64,000 nucleotides of DNA, from positions 17,751,001 through 17,815,000 of the forward strand of contig CM049395.1 of the NCBI GenBank assembly GCA_026929865.2. The letters run 5' to 3'. A program made the translations under genes and the position numbers. The stretch is from Hyperoplus lanceolatus. Taxonomy: Eukaryota; Chordata; Actinopteri; Uranoscopiformes; Ammodytidae. Under the pieces are notes generated by a model. The model worked only from the letters and a program-made list of their open reading frames with translations, was not told where the DNA came from and made no database searches. The stretch's first letter is position 1. Every line of letters begins with the position of its first letter. Positions 41,306-53,063 of this stretch are shown in pieces.

Positions 41306-44300
41306 ATCTGGACCACATTAAAACTAGTCCTGATTGAAAACCACTGCACCTAGACTCTTCAAATCTGGACTAGAATATCACAGTGAGGCAATAGATTATA
41401 GAAAACATAGTTTTTGATTTGTGAAACTTTTACCCTATCTGTGAAAATGCTATAAAGGCACATGTCAAGGCGTTTTTGGGGTCTAGACCGCATTAGAACT
41501 GGTCCTGATTGAAAACCACTGCACCTAGACCCTTCAAATCTCGACTAGATTATCATAGTTAGGCTACAGATTATAGAAAACATAGTTTCTGATTTGTGAA
41601 ACCTTTATTCTATTTGTGAAAATGCAAAGAATGCACATTTTAATGTTTTTTACGGGTCTAGGCCGCGTTAAAACTGATCCTGATTGAAAACCACTGGACC
41701 TAGACTCTTCAAATTTCGACTAGATTATCATAGTGAGGCTATAGATTATGGAAAACATAGTTTTTAATTTGTGAAACTTTTTTTCTATTTGTGAAAATTA
41801 AATAAAGACACATGTCAACAACGCTTTTTTGGGGTCCAGACCGCATTAGAACTGGTCCTGATTGAAAACCACTCCACCTAGACTCTTCAAACCTGGACTA
41901 GATTATCACAGAGAGGCTATACATTATAGAAAACATAGTTTCTGATTTGTGAAACTTTTTTTCTATTTGTGAAAATGCAATAAAGGCACATGTCAAGGTT
42001 TTTTTGGGGTCTAGACCACATTAGAACTGGTCCTGATTGAAAACCACTGCACCTAGACTCTTCAAATATGGACTAAAATATCACAGTGAAGCTATAGATT
42101 ATAGAAAACATAGTTTCTGATTTGTGAAACTTTTTTTCTATTTGTGAAAAAGCAATAAAGGCACATGTCAAGGTTTTTTTGGGGTCTAGACCGCATTAGA
42201 ACTGGTCCTGATTGAAAACCACTGCACCTAGACTCTTTAAATCTCGACTAGAATATCACAGTGAGGCTATATATTATAGAAAACATAGTTTCTGATTTGT
42301 GAAACTTTTTTTCTATTTGTGAAAATGCAATAAAGGCACATGTTAAGGTTTTTTTGGGGTCTAGACCGCATTAGAACTGGTCCTGATTGAAAACCACTGC
42401 ACCTAGACTCTTCAAATCTGGACTAGAATATCACAGTGAGGCAATAGATTATAGAAAACATAGTTTTTGATTTGTGAAACTTTTACCCTATCTGGGAAAA
42501 TGCTATAAAGGCACATGTCAAGGCGTTTTTGGGGTCTAGACCGCATTAGAACTGGTCCTGATTGAAAACCACTGCACCTAGACCCTTCAAATCTCGACTA
42601 GATTATCATAGTTAGGCTACAGATTATAGAAAACATAGTTTCTGATTTGTGAAACCTTTATTCTATTTGTGAAAATGCAAAGAATGCACATTTTAATGTT
42701 TTTTACGGGTCTAGGCCGCGTTAAAACTGATCCTGATTGAAAACCACTGGACCTAGACTCTTCAAATTTCGACTAGATTATCATAGTGAGGCTATAGATT
42801 ATGGAAAACATAGTTTTTAATTTGTGAAACTTTTTTTCTATTTGTGAAAATTAAATAAAGACACATGTCAACAACGCTTTTTTGGGGTCCAGACCGCATT
42901 AGAACTGGTCCTGATTGAAAACCACTGCACCTAGACTCTTCAAATCTGGACTAGAATATCACAGTGAGGCAATAGATTATAGAAAACATAGTTTTTGATT
43001 TGTGAAACTTTTACCCTATCTGGGAAAATGCTATAAAGGCACATGTCAAGGCGTTTTTGGGGTCTAGACCGCATTAGAACTGGTCCTGATTGAAAACCAC
43101 TGCACCTAGACCCTTCAAATCTCGACTAGATTATCATAGTTAGGCTACAGATTATAGAAAACATAGTTTCTGATTTGTGAAACCTTTATTCTATTTGTGA
43201 AAATGCAAAGAATGCACATTTTAATGTTTTTTACGGGTCTAGGCCGCGTTAAAACTGATCCTGATTGAAAACCACTGGACCTAGACTCTTCAAATTTCGA
43301 CTAGATTATCATAGTGAGGCTATAGATTATGGAAAACATAGTTTTTAATTTGTGAAACTTTTTTTCTATTTGTGAAAATTAAATAAAGACACATGTCAAC
43401 AACGCTTTTTTGGGGTCCAGACCGCATTAGAACTGGTCCTGATTGAAAACCACTCCACCTAGACTCTTCAAACCTGGACTAGATTATCACAGAGAGGCTA
43501 TACATTATAGAAAACATAGTTTCTGATTTGTGAAACTTTTTTTCTATTTGTGAAAATGCAATAAAGGCACATGTCAAGGTTTTTTTGGGGTCTAGACCAC
43601 ATTAGAACTGGTCCTGATTGAAAACCACTGCACCTAGACTCTTCAAATATGGACTAAAATATCACAGTGAAGCTATAGATTATAGAAAACATAGTTTCTG
43701 ATTTGTGAAACTTTTTTTCTATTTGTGAAAAAGCAATAAAGGCACATGTCAAGGTTTTTTTGGGGTCTAGACCGCATTAGAACTGGTCCTGATTGAAAAC
43801 CACTGCACCTAGACTCTTTAAATCTCGACTAGAATATCACAGTGAGGCTATATATTATAGAAAACATAGTTTCTGATTTGTGAAACTTTTTTTCTATTTG
43901 TGAAAATGCAATAAAGGCACATGTTAAGGTTTTTTTGGGGTCTAGACCGCATTAGAACTGGTCCTGATTGAAAACCACTGCACCTAGACTCTTTAAATCT
44001 CGACTAGAACATCACAGTGAGGCTATAGATTATAGAAAACATAGTTTCTGATTTGTGAAACTTTTTTTCTATTTGTGAAAATTAAATAAAGGCACATGTC
44101 AACGCTTTTTGGGGGTCCAGACCGCATTAGAACTGGTCTTGATTGAAAACCACTGCACCTAGACTCTTCAAATATAGACTACGATATCACAGTGAGGCTA
44201 TAGATTATAGAAAACATAGTTTCTGATTTGTGAAACTTTTTTTCTATTTGTGAAAATTAAATAAAGGCACATGTCAACGCTTTTTTGGGGTCCAGACTGC

Positions 44301-44683
44301 ATTAGAACTGGTCCTGATTGAAAACCACTGCACATAGACTCTTCAAATCTGGACTAGAATATCACAGTGAGGCTATAGATTATAGAAAACATAGTTTCTG
44401 ATTTGTGAAACTTTTACCCTATCTGTGAAAATGCAAAGAATGCACATTTTAATGGTTTTTAGGGGCCTAGACCGCATTAGAACTGGTCCTGATTGAAAAC
44501 CACTGCACCTAGACTCTTCAAATCTGGACTAGAATATCACAGAGAGGTATAGATAACATACTTTCTGATTTGTGAAACTTTTTTTCTATTTCTGAAAATG
44601 CAATAAAGGCACATGTCAAGGCTTTTTTGGGGTCCAGACCGCATTAGAACTGGTCCTGATTGAAAACCACTACACCTAGACTT
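41306..44683 (+). repeat. 175-bp satellite, left array, about 20 copies
   Basis: Units repeat every 175-178 bp. The anchor GGTCTAGACCGCATTAGAAC or a close variant occurs near 41309, 41481, 41656, 41834, 42009, 42184, 42359, 42533, 42708, 42886 and on to 44632. Each unit contains TGATTGAAAACCACTGCACC, GATTATAGAAAACATAG and GATTTGTGAAAC. There is a higher-order pattern: six-unit block, first three units again, then the six-unit block again (the unit at 41834 matches that at 43415). No protein frame runs through it. The array ends where DIRS sequence begins. Confidence 0.95.
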
Positions 44684-45671
44684 AACATGAGAAAGAGCAG
44701 GTTGCAGCCTTCACAATCGACAGAGTTCCTGGGCATTTGTTTGGATGCCAAATCAGGAACTCTTTTTTTTGACGTTGGCGAGACAGGCTGCCCTCAGGGC
44801 GTGCTTGTCCCAGTTTTGTTTGGTGGCCAGAGTGACCTGGAGATTCAGCCTCGACTCTTTGGGTTAATGGCAGCCACAGTGCACATCATGTCCATTGCCC
44901 TTCTGAACATGTGCCCAGTGCAGCGTTGCCTCCTGAGCCTGGGTCTTTGTCCACAGAGAGATCTGCATGCCAGAGTGTTGGTTTCACGCAGACTGCTCTC
45001 CGCTGGTAGGAGGAACCAGCCAATTTAGCACGGGGCAATGCACTGGGGCCGGTGTTGCGTCGCCAGGTGGTGTCCGCCAACTTCTCCCTGGTAGGCTGAG
45101 GAGCCGTACACTAGTGTCAAGGCATTAGTGGCCAATGGCACGGACCCTGGTTGACACAGCACATCAATCAGTTGGAATTGCAGGCTATCCATTTAGCTCT
45201 TTTGCACTTCCTGCCAGAGCTGGAAAACCGCCATGTACTGGTAAGGACAGACAGAACAGCGGCATACATAAACAGGCAGGGGGGCCTTTGCAGATTGGCT
45301 CAGATAATATGAGAGTGGGCGTATCCACGATTCAAGTCCCTCAGGGCGATGCACGTGCCGGGTCAGGTGAACCTTGCGGCGGATCGGCTCTCCAGAGGGG
45401 GACCCCTCCCCGGGGAATGGAGACTGCATCCGGAGGTCGTGAGCGATATCTGGGAGTGCTTTGGTACAGCCACAGCCGATCTCTTCGCCTCGAGGGAGAC
45501 AGCTCATTGTCCCCTCTTTTTCTCCATGAAAAGGGGCGATCCTCACTTGGGCACGGATGCCATTGCACACCAGTGGTCTCAAGGCCTCCTGTATGCCTTC
45601 CCTCCCTTCACCCTCCTTCATACACTTCTACAGAGAGTTCAGGTGGAAGAGGTGAGCCTCATCCTGGTAGG

Positions 45672-45720
45672 TAGATAGATAGATAGATAGATAGACACTT
45701 TATTGATCCCTTGGGAGTGT
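45672..45720 (-). mobile_element. Short LINE 3' end with GATA tail
   Basis: A GATA run (45672-45695) followed by CACTTTATTGATCCCTTGGG is, on the minus strand, the end ATCAATAAAGTGTC plus TATC repeats seen at the 3' ends of fish LINEs. It is only about 50 bp long and lies between the RNase H and recombinase parts of the DIRS element. Confidence 0.6.
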
Positions 45721-46860
45721 TCCTTCAGCTGGCCCCAGATGATCTGGTTCACAGCGATTGCACCCCTCCTTCAGGGACACCCGTGGGAGCTCCCGGGTCG
45801 GCTGGACCTCCTGTCCCAGGTCCACGGGACTCTCTTTCATCCTTTTCCCCAGGGTCTCCGGCTTTGGGCCTGGCCCCTGAGAGGGCCGGGTTTCTAGCTA
45901 TGGGGTTGCCCCAGTCTGTGGTTAGCACTCTACAAGGAGCCCGGGCTCCATCAACGAGGGCGGCATACGCTTATCGTTGGGGAGGGTTTCAATCATGGTG
46001 CAATTCGAGACAGGTGGATCCCCTCGCCTGCACGGCCCATGACATGCTCCAGTTCCTCCAGGAAATGTTGGAGGTGGGCAAATCTCCCTTGACATTGAGG
46101 GGAATAGTGGCAGCCATAAAGGCAGCCCGTGTTGGACCTCGGAAGCTGGCAGAAGGCTGTTATTGCTCAGTTTCTTAGAGATGCTCGTAGGGTTACTCCA
46201 CATCGCAGAAGGCCAGCTGTCCCCCCATGGGATTTGGAGGTGGTGCTGTCGGCCTTGCAGAATGTGCCATTCGAGCCCCTGGATAGAGCTAGGCTACAAT
46301 GGTTTTCTCTCAAGACAGCGTTTTTGCTCGCAATTGTGTCTGCTAAGAGAATGGAAGAGCTGCATGCTCTTTCAGTGCATGAGGACTGCTGCCGCTTCTT
46401 GCCAGGTGGTGCTGGGGTGGTGCTGCGCCCGAACCCTGCATTCCACCCTCAAGTCTGGTCTGAGTCCCGTGCCGGTTGATCTATTGAGCTGCACCCTTTC
46501 CACTCTCCTCAGGAAGGTGAAGCAGGGTGGAGTAGGCAGTCACTACTGTGCCCAGTCAGGGCCCTAACAGTGTATCTGCATCGGACACGTGGCCATAGGA
46601 CAACGGACCAGCTCTTTGTCTGTTACAAGCCTAACCGTCTTGGACAGCCAGTCTCCAAGGCCAGGCTTGCCCACTGGGTTGTGGATGCTATCCAGCAGGC
46701 ATATGAGAGCGCAACCAAGGCGAACCCAGTAGGGGTGCGGGCGCACTCCACACGGGGCATTTCTACGTCATGGGCCCTATGGCGAGGGCCCCTCTATCTG
46801 AGATTTGTACGGCGGCCTCTTGGTCGACCCTTTCGACTTTTATCCGGTTCTACTGCATGA
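45711..46860 (+). pseudogene. DIRS tyrosine recombinase, frameshifted
   Basis: The family enzyme integrates the circular DNA intermediate of DIRS elements. An N-terminal SAM-like part is visible (LQGARAPSTRAAYAYRW, near 45950, then HDMLQFLQEML). The catalytic part is spread over at least two frames: the first arginine in SAKR, then the H-x-x-R box in HSTRG. The final tyrosine region (CTAASWS, RFYCMNV) is in yet another frame after about 46785. At least three frame changes mean it cannot be translated as one protein. Confidence 0.82.
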
Positions 46861-47428
46861 ATGTGGCAGCCAGCACTCCATTCTTGGACTGAGTGCTGGG
46901 CTCAATGCAGCAGGACGGTGCACGTTTGGGCTAGGCCATCTACCTATTCATGGCTGGCTTTAGGGTTTTGCAGGGCCAGCTTAGCCTTGGTAGTGTCTGG
47001 CGCCTTGGCGATGGGTGTGTACATAATGTATAATTGTAAATAGTTCCTTTATACTGGGCACATGGGTGAACACTCTGGTGGTGGTGACGTGTCATTCGAA
47101 CTAAACTGCCTTTTTTAATTTAGGCTCCCTCAGGAGCAGCTGGGTCTGCTTGGTTTCCTCGCGGTGTGCCTTACAGAACTCCCCGTACATATGGAATATG
47201 TAGGGTGGAGAGATAGTCTTGACACGATAGAGAACGGTTGGTTACGTTGTAACCCAGGTTCTCTGAGTGGAGAGACTATCTCTCCAGCCTAGATGCCACT
47301 CAGAAACGCGTTCCAATCAACGTTCAAACCTAAGAGGCCACGCATGCGTGTAGCTTATATAGCTACGGCTGGCCAATCATGCGTGGCCGCCACAAGTGAT
47401 GTGTCTTAAAGAGTATCCACGTCAACTA

Positions 47429-48292
47429 TACTCAACAAAAATATAAACGCAACACTTTTGTTTTTGCTCCCATTTTTCATGAGATGGACTTAGATCTAAA
47501 ATTCATTCCAGATACACAATTGTACCATTTCTCTCAAACATTGTTCACAAATCTGTCTAAATGTGTGATAGTGAGCACTTCTGCTTTGCTGAGATAATCC
47601 ATCCCACCTCACAGGTGTGCCACATCAAGATGCTGATCTGACATCATGATTAGTGCACAGGTGTGCCTTAGACTGTCCACAATAAAAGGCCACTCTGAAA
47701 TGTGCATTTTTTTGCTTTATTGGGGGTCTGGGGACTCAGAACCAGTCAGTATCTGGTGTGACCACCATTTGCCTCATGCAGTGCAACACATCTTCTTCGC
47801 ATAGAGTTTATCAGATTGTCAATCGTGGCCTGTGGAATGTTGTTCCACTCCTCTTCAATGGCTGTGCGAAGTTGCTGGAGACGGCTTATGGTGGAGAAAT
47901 GAACATTCAATGCACGAGCAACAGATCTGGTTGACATTCCTGCTGTCAGCATGCCAATTGCACGCTCCCTCAATGCTTGTGGCATCTGTGGCATTTTGCT
48001 GTGAGACAAAACTGCACATTTCAGGGTGGCCTTTTATTGTGGACAGTCTAAGGCACACCTGTGCACTAATCATGATGTCAGATCAGCATCTTGATGTGGC
48101 ACACCTGTGAGGTGGGATGGATTATCTCAGCAAAGCAGAAGTGCTCACTATCACACATTTAGAAAGATTTGTGAACAATGTTTGAGAGAAATGGTACAAT
48201 TGTGTATCTGGAATGAAATTTAGATCTTTAAGTCCATCTCATGAAAAATGGGAGCAAAAACAAAAGTGTTGCGTTTATATTTTTGTTGAGTG
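47429..48292 (-). mobile_element. Tc1/mariner deletion derivative, 864 bp, TSD TA
   Basis: The ends CTCAACAAAAATATAAACGC and its inverted copy continue as TIRs of more than 100 bp (including AACACTTTTGTTTTTGCTCC). TA flanks both ends (47427-47428 and 48293-48294). Removing it joins DIRS terminal sequence. An internally deleted transposase gene lies on the minus strand. Confidence 0.92.
47746..48009 (-). pseudogene. Tc1 transposase, internal deletion
   Basis: This is an 87-codon open frame. Residues about 9-45 are the first helix-turn-helix of a Tc1 transposase (QALRERAIGMLTAGMSTRSV, then ALNVHFSTISRL). It is followed directly by the protein's C-terminal end (AIEEEWNNIPQATIDNLI, then MRRRCVALHEANGGHTRY). 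The second DNA-binding domain and the whole DDE catalytic region are missing; intact relatives are about 340 residues. The frame across the deletion is open from ATG to stop, but it cannot catalyse transposition. Confidence 0.9.
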
Positions 48293-48352
48293 TATGTAAG
48301 GTGGAGAGATAGTCTCTCCACTCAGAGAACCTGGGTTACAACGTAACCAACC

Positions 48353-48475
48353 GTTCTCTGCATGTCACTCCCCTCTCTGCCCCATTTCAACTCTGTCTCT
48401 ACACTGTCAATAAAGCATAAAAATGCCCAAAAAATATCTTTAAAAAACAAAATAGAAAAAAACAAATAAAGACAT
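48353..48475 (+). mobile_element. SINE 3' part fused to the DIRS end
   Basis: From CGTTCTCTGCATGTCACTCC to ATAAAGCATAAAAATGCCC and an A-rich tail it matches the body of the SINE at 13649-13830. The tRNA head is absent. CGTTCTCT is shared by the DIRS end (ACCAACCGTTCTCT) and the SINE body, so the junction lies within an 8-bp identity. The right satellite array starts just after. Confidence 0.85.
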
Positions 48476-48479
48476 CAGC

Positions 48480-51400
48480 TTCAATCAGGGCCAGTTCTAA
48501 TGCGGTCTGGACCCCTAAACACCATTAAAATGTGCATTCTTTGCATTTTCACAGATAGGGTAAAAGTTTCACAAATCATAAACTATGTTTTATATAATCC
48601 ATAGCCTAACTGTGATATTCTAGTCCAGATTTGAAGAGTCTATGTGCAGTGGTTTTCAATCAGGACCAGTTCTAATGCGGTCTGGACCCCAAAAAAGCGT
48701 TGACATGTGCCTTTATTGCATTTTCACAGATAGGATAAAAGTTTCACAAATCAGTAACTATGTTTTCTATAATCTATAGCCTAACTGTGATATTCTAGTC
48801 CAGATTTGAAGAGTCTATGTGCAGTGGTTTTCAATCAGGACCAGTTCTAATGCGGTCTGGACCCCAAAAAAGCGTTGACATGTGCCTTTATTGCATTTTC
48901 ACAGATAGGATAAAAGTTTCACAAATCAGTAACTATGTTTTCTATAATCTATAGCCTCGCTGTGATAATCTAGTCCAGATTTGAAGAGTCTAGCTGCAAT
49001 GGTTTTCAATCAGGACCAGCTCTAATGCGGTCTGGACCCCAAAAAAGCTTTGACATGTGCCTTTATTGCATTTTCACAGATAGGGTAAAAGTTTCACAAA
49101 TCAGAAACTATGTTTTCTATAATGTATAGCCTCACTGTGATATTCTAGTCCAGATTCCAAGAGTCTAGGTGCAGTGGTTTTCAATCAGGACCAGTTCTAA
49201 TGCGGTCTGGACCCCTAAACAACATTAAAATGTGCATTCTTTGCATTTTCACAGATAGGGTAAAAGTTTCACAAATCAGAAACTATGTTTTCTATAATCT
49301 ATAGCCTCACTGTGATATTCTAGTCCAGATTTGAAGAGTCTATGTGCAGTGGTTTTCAATCAGGACCAGTTCTAATGCGGTCTGGACCCCAAAAAAGCGT
49401 TGACATGTGCCTTTATTGCATTTTCACAGATAGGATAAAAGTTTCACAAATCAGAAACTATGTTTTCTATAATGTACAGCCTCACTGTGATATTCTAGTC
49501 CAGATTTGAAGAGTCTAGGTGCAGTGGTTTTCAATCAGGACCAGTTCTAATGCGGTCTGGACCCCTAAACACCATTAAAATGTGCATTCTTTGCATTTTC
49601 ACAGATAGGGTAAAAGTTTCACAAATCAGAAACTATGTTTTCTATAATCTATAGCCTCACTGTGATATTCTAGTCCAGATTTGAAGAGTTTATGTGCATT
49701 GGTTTTCAATCAGGACCAGTTCTAATGCGGTCTGGACCCCAAAAAAGCGTTGACATGTGCCTTTATTGTATTTTCACAGATAGGATAAAAGTTTCACAAA
49801 TCAGAAACTATGTTTTCTATAATGTACAGCCTCACTGTGATATTCTAGTCCAGATTTGAAGAGTCTAGGTGCAGTGGTTTTCAATCAGGACCAGTTCTAA
49901 TGCGGTCTGGACCCCTAAACACCATTAAAATGTGCATTCTTTGCATTTTCACAGATAGGGTAAAAGTTTCACAAATCAGAAACTATGTTTTCTATAATGT
50001 ATAGCCTCACTGTGATATTCTAGTCCAGATTCCAAGAGTCTAGGTGCAGTGGTTTTCAATCAGGACCAGTTCTAATGCGGTCTGGACCCCTAAACAACAT
50101 TAAAATGTGCATTCTTTGCATTTTCACAAATAGAAAAAAAGTTTCACAAATCAGAAACTATGTTTTCTATAATCTATAGCCTCACTGTGATATTCTAGTC
50201 CAGATTTGAAGAGTCTAGGTGCAGTGGTTTTCAATCAGGACCAGTTCTAATGCGGTCTGGACCCCTAAACACCATTAAAATGTGCATTCTTTGCATTTTC
50301 ACAGATAGGGTAAAAGTTTCACAAATCAGAAACTATGTTTTCCATAATCTATATTCTTACTGTGATATTCTAGTCCAGATTTGAAGAGTTTATGTGCAGT
50401 GGTTTTCAATCAGGACCAGTTCTAATGCGGTCTGGACCACAAAAAAGCGTTGACATGTGCCTTTATTGCATTTTCACAGATAGGATAAAAATTTCACAAA
50501 TCAGAAACTATGTTTTCTATAATCTATAGCCTCACTGTGATAATCTAGTCCAGATTTGAAGAGTCTAGGTGCAGTGGTTTTCATTCAGGACCAGTTCTAA
50601 TGCGGTCTGGACCCCAAAAAAGATTTGACATGTGCCTTTATTGCATTTTCACAGATAGGATAAAAATTTCACAAATCAGAAACTATGTTTTCTATAATGT
50701 ATAGCCTCACTGTGATATTCTAGTCCAGATTTGAAGAGTCTAGGTGCAGTGGTTTTCAATCAGGACCAGTTCTAATGCGGTCTGTACTCCAAAAAAACAT
50801 TAAAATGTGCATTCTTTGCATTTTCACAAATAGAAAAAAAGTTTCAAAAATCAGAAACTATGTTTTCTATAATCTATAGCCTCACTGTGATATTCTAGTC
50901 CAGATTTGAAGAGTCTAGGTGCAGTGGTTTTCAATCAGGACCAGTTCTAATGCGGTCTAGACCCCAAAAAAGCGTTGACATGTGCCTTTATTTAATTTTC
51001 ACAAATAGAAAAACAGTTTCACAAATCAAAAACTATGTTTTCCATAATCTACAGCCTCGCTGTGATAATCTAGTCCAGATTTCAAGAGTCTAGGTGCAAT
51101 GGTTTTCAATCAGGACCAGTTCTAATGCGGTCTGGACCCCAAAAAAGCGTTGACATGTGCCTTTATTGCATTTTCACAGATAGGATAAAAGTTTCACAAA
51201 TCAGTAACTATGTTTTCTATAATCTATAGCCTCGCTGTGATAATCTAGTCCAGATTTGAAGAGTCTAGCTGCAATGGTTTTCAATCAGGACCAGCTCTAA
51301 TGCGGTCTGGACCCCAAAAAAGCTTTGACATGTGCCTTTATTGCATTTTCACAGATAGGGTAAAAGTTCCACAAATCAGAAACTATGTTTTCTATAATGT

Positions 51401-53063
51401 ATAGCCTCACTGTGATATTCTAGTCCAGATTCCAAGAGTCTAGGTGCAGTGGTTTTCAATCAGGACCAGTTCTAATGCGGTCTGGACCCCAAAAAAGCGT
51501 TGACATGTGCCTTTATTTAATTTTCACAAATAGAAAAACAGTTTCACAAATCAAAAACTATGTTTTCCATAATCTACAGCCTCGCTGTGATAATCTAGTC
51601 CAGATTTCAAGAGTCTAGGTGCAGTGGTTTTCAATCAGGACCAGTTCTAATGCGTCCTAGACCCCTAAAAACCATTAAAATGTGCATTCTTTGCATTTTC
51701 ACAAATAGAAAAAAAAATTCACAAATCAGAAACTATGTTTTCTATAATCTATAGCCTCTCTGTGATAATCTAGTCCAGATTTGAAGAGTCTAGGTGCAGT
51801 GGTTTTAAATCAGGACCAGTTCTAATGCGGTCTGGACCCCAAAAAAGCGTTGACATGTGCCTTTATTGCATTTTCACAGATAGGATAAAAGTTTCACAAA
51901 TCAGAAACTATGTTTTCTATAATGTATAGCCTCACTGTGATATTCTAGTCCAGATTTGAAGAGTCTAGGTGCAGTGGTTTTCAATCAGGACCAGTTCTAA
52001 TGCGGTCTGGACCCCTAAACACCATTAAAATGTGCATTCTTTGCATTTTCACAAATAGAAAAAATGTTTCACAAATCAGAAACTATGTTTTCTATAGTCT
52101 ATATTCTCACTGTGATATTCTAGTCCAGATTTGAAGAGTCTAGGTGCAGTGGTTTTCAATCAGGAACAGTTCTAATGCGGTCTGTACTCCAAAAAAACAT
52201 TAAAATGTGCATTCTATGCATTTTCACAAATAGAAAAAAAGTTTCACAAATCAGAAACTATGTTTTCTATAATGTATAGCCTCACTGTGATATTCTAATC
52301 CAGATTTGAAGAGTCTAGGTGCAGTGGTTTTCAATCAGGACCAGTTCTAATGTGGTCTGGACCCCAAAAAAACCTTGACATGTGCCTTTATTGCATTTTC
52401 CCAAATAGATAAAAAGTTTCACAAATCAGAAACTATGTTTTCTATAATCTATAGCCTCACTGTAATATTCTAGTCCAGATTTGAAGAGTCTAGGTGCAGT
52501 GGTTTTCAATCAGGACCAGTTCTAATGCGGTCTGGACCCCAAAAAAGCATTGACATGTGCCTTTATTGCATTTTCACAGATAGGATAAAAGTTTCACAAA
52601 TCAGAAACTATGTTTTCCATAATGTATAGCCTAACTGTGATATTCTAGTCCAGATTTGAAGAGTCTAGGTGCAGTGGTTTTCAATCAGGACCAGTTCTAA
52701 TGCGGTCTAGACCCCAAAAAAGCGTTGACATGTGCCTTTATTTAATTTTCACAAATAGAAAAACAGTTTCACAAATCAAAAACTATGTTTTCCATAATCT
52801 ATAGCCTCGCTGTGATAATCTAGTCCAGATTTCAAGAGTCTAGGTGCAATGGTTTTCAATCAGGACCAGTTCTAATGCGGCCTAGACCCCTAAAAACCAT
52901 TAAAATGTGCATTCTTTGCATTTTAACAAATAGAAAAAAAGTTTCACAAATCAGAAACTATGTTTTCTATAATCTATAGCCTCTCTGTGATAATCTAGTC
53001 CAGATTTGAAGAGTCTAGGTGCAGTGGTTTTCAAACAGGACCAGTTCTAATGTGGTCCAGATG
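48480..53063 (-). repeat. 175-bp satellite, right array, about 27 inverted copies
   Basis: This is the same satellite as the left array but in opposite orientation. The anchor GTTCTAATGCGGTCTGGACC recurs every 175 bp with almost no drift (near 48505, 48680, 48855, 49030 and on to about 53050). Variants differ mainly in the segments around TTGACATGTGCC versus TAAAATGTGCATTC. Longer blocks are repeated (the AGCTGCAATGG variant at about 48990 and 51265, 13 units apart). No open frame is maintained. Confidence 0.95.

Larger units (their letters stand above)
44684..48360 (+). pseudogene. Truncated, decayed DIRS-type retrotransposon
   Basis: Order of pieces: reverse transcriptase end (QPSQSTEFLGICLDA, near 44710, then RLFGLMAATVHIMSIALLN), RNase H and linker (VPGQVNLAADRLSRGG, 45350-45420, then WECFGTATADLFASRE), and a tyrosine recombinase (SLKTAFLLAIVSAKR near 46310-46360; LHRTRGHRTTDQLF near 46575; AHSTRGISTSWALW near 46740, the H-x-x-R motif). 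DIRS terminal DNA follows: inverted repeats at about 47229-47292 and 48297-48360 sharing GGTTACGTTGTAACCCAGG. The 5' half (gag and most RT) is missing and several frameshifts break the frames. A Tc1 derivative (47429-48292) and a small GATA-tailed LINE end (45672-45720) are inserted. Confidence 0.88.

Noticed and set aside
45193-45621. 142-codon minus-strand open frame
   Set aside because: It is the antisense shadow of the DIRS RNase H and linker region.
45672-45695. GATA microsatellite as a regulatory GATA-site cluster
   Set aside because: It is the tail of a short LINE 3' end inserted in a dead DIRS element, so a simple repeat is the plain explanation.
41306-53063. CRISPR-like periodic arrays
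   Set aside because: The period is 175 bp with the whole unit repeated and no unique spacers between short repeats. This is a eukaryotic satellite.
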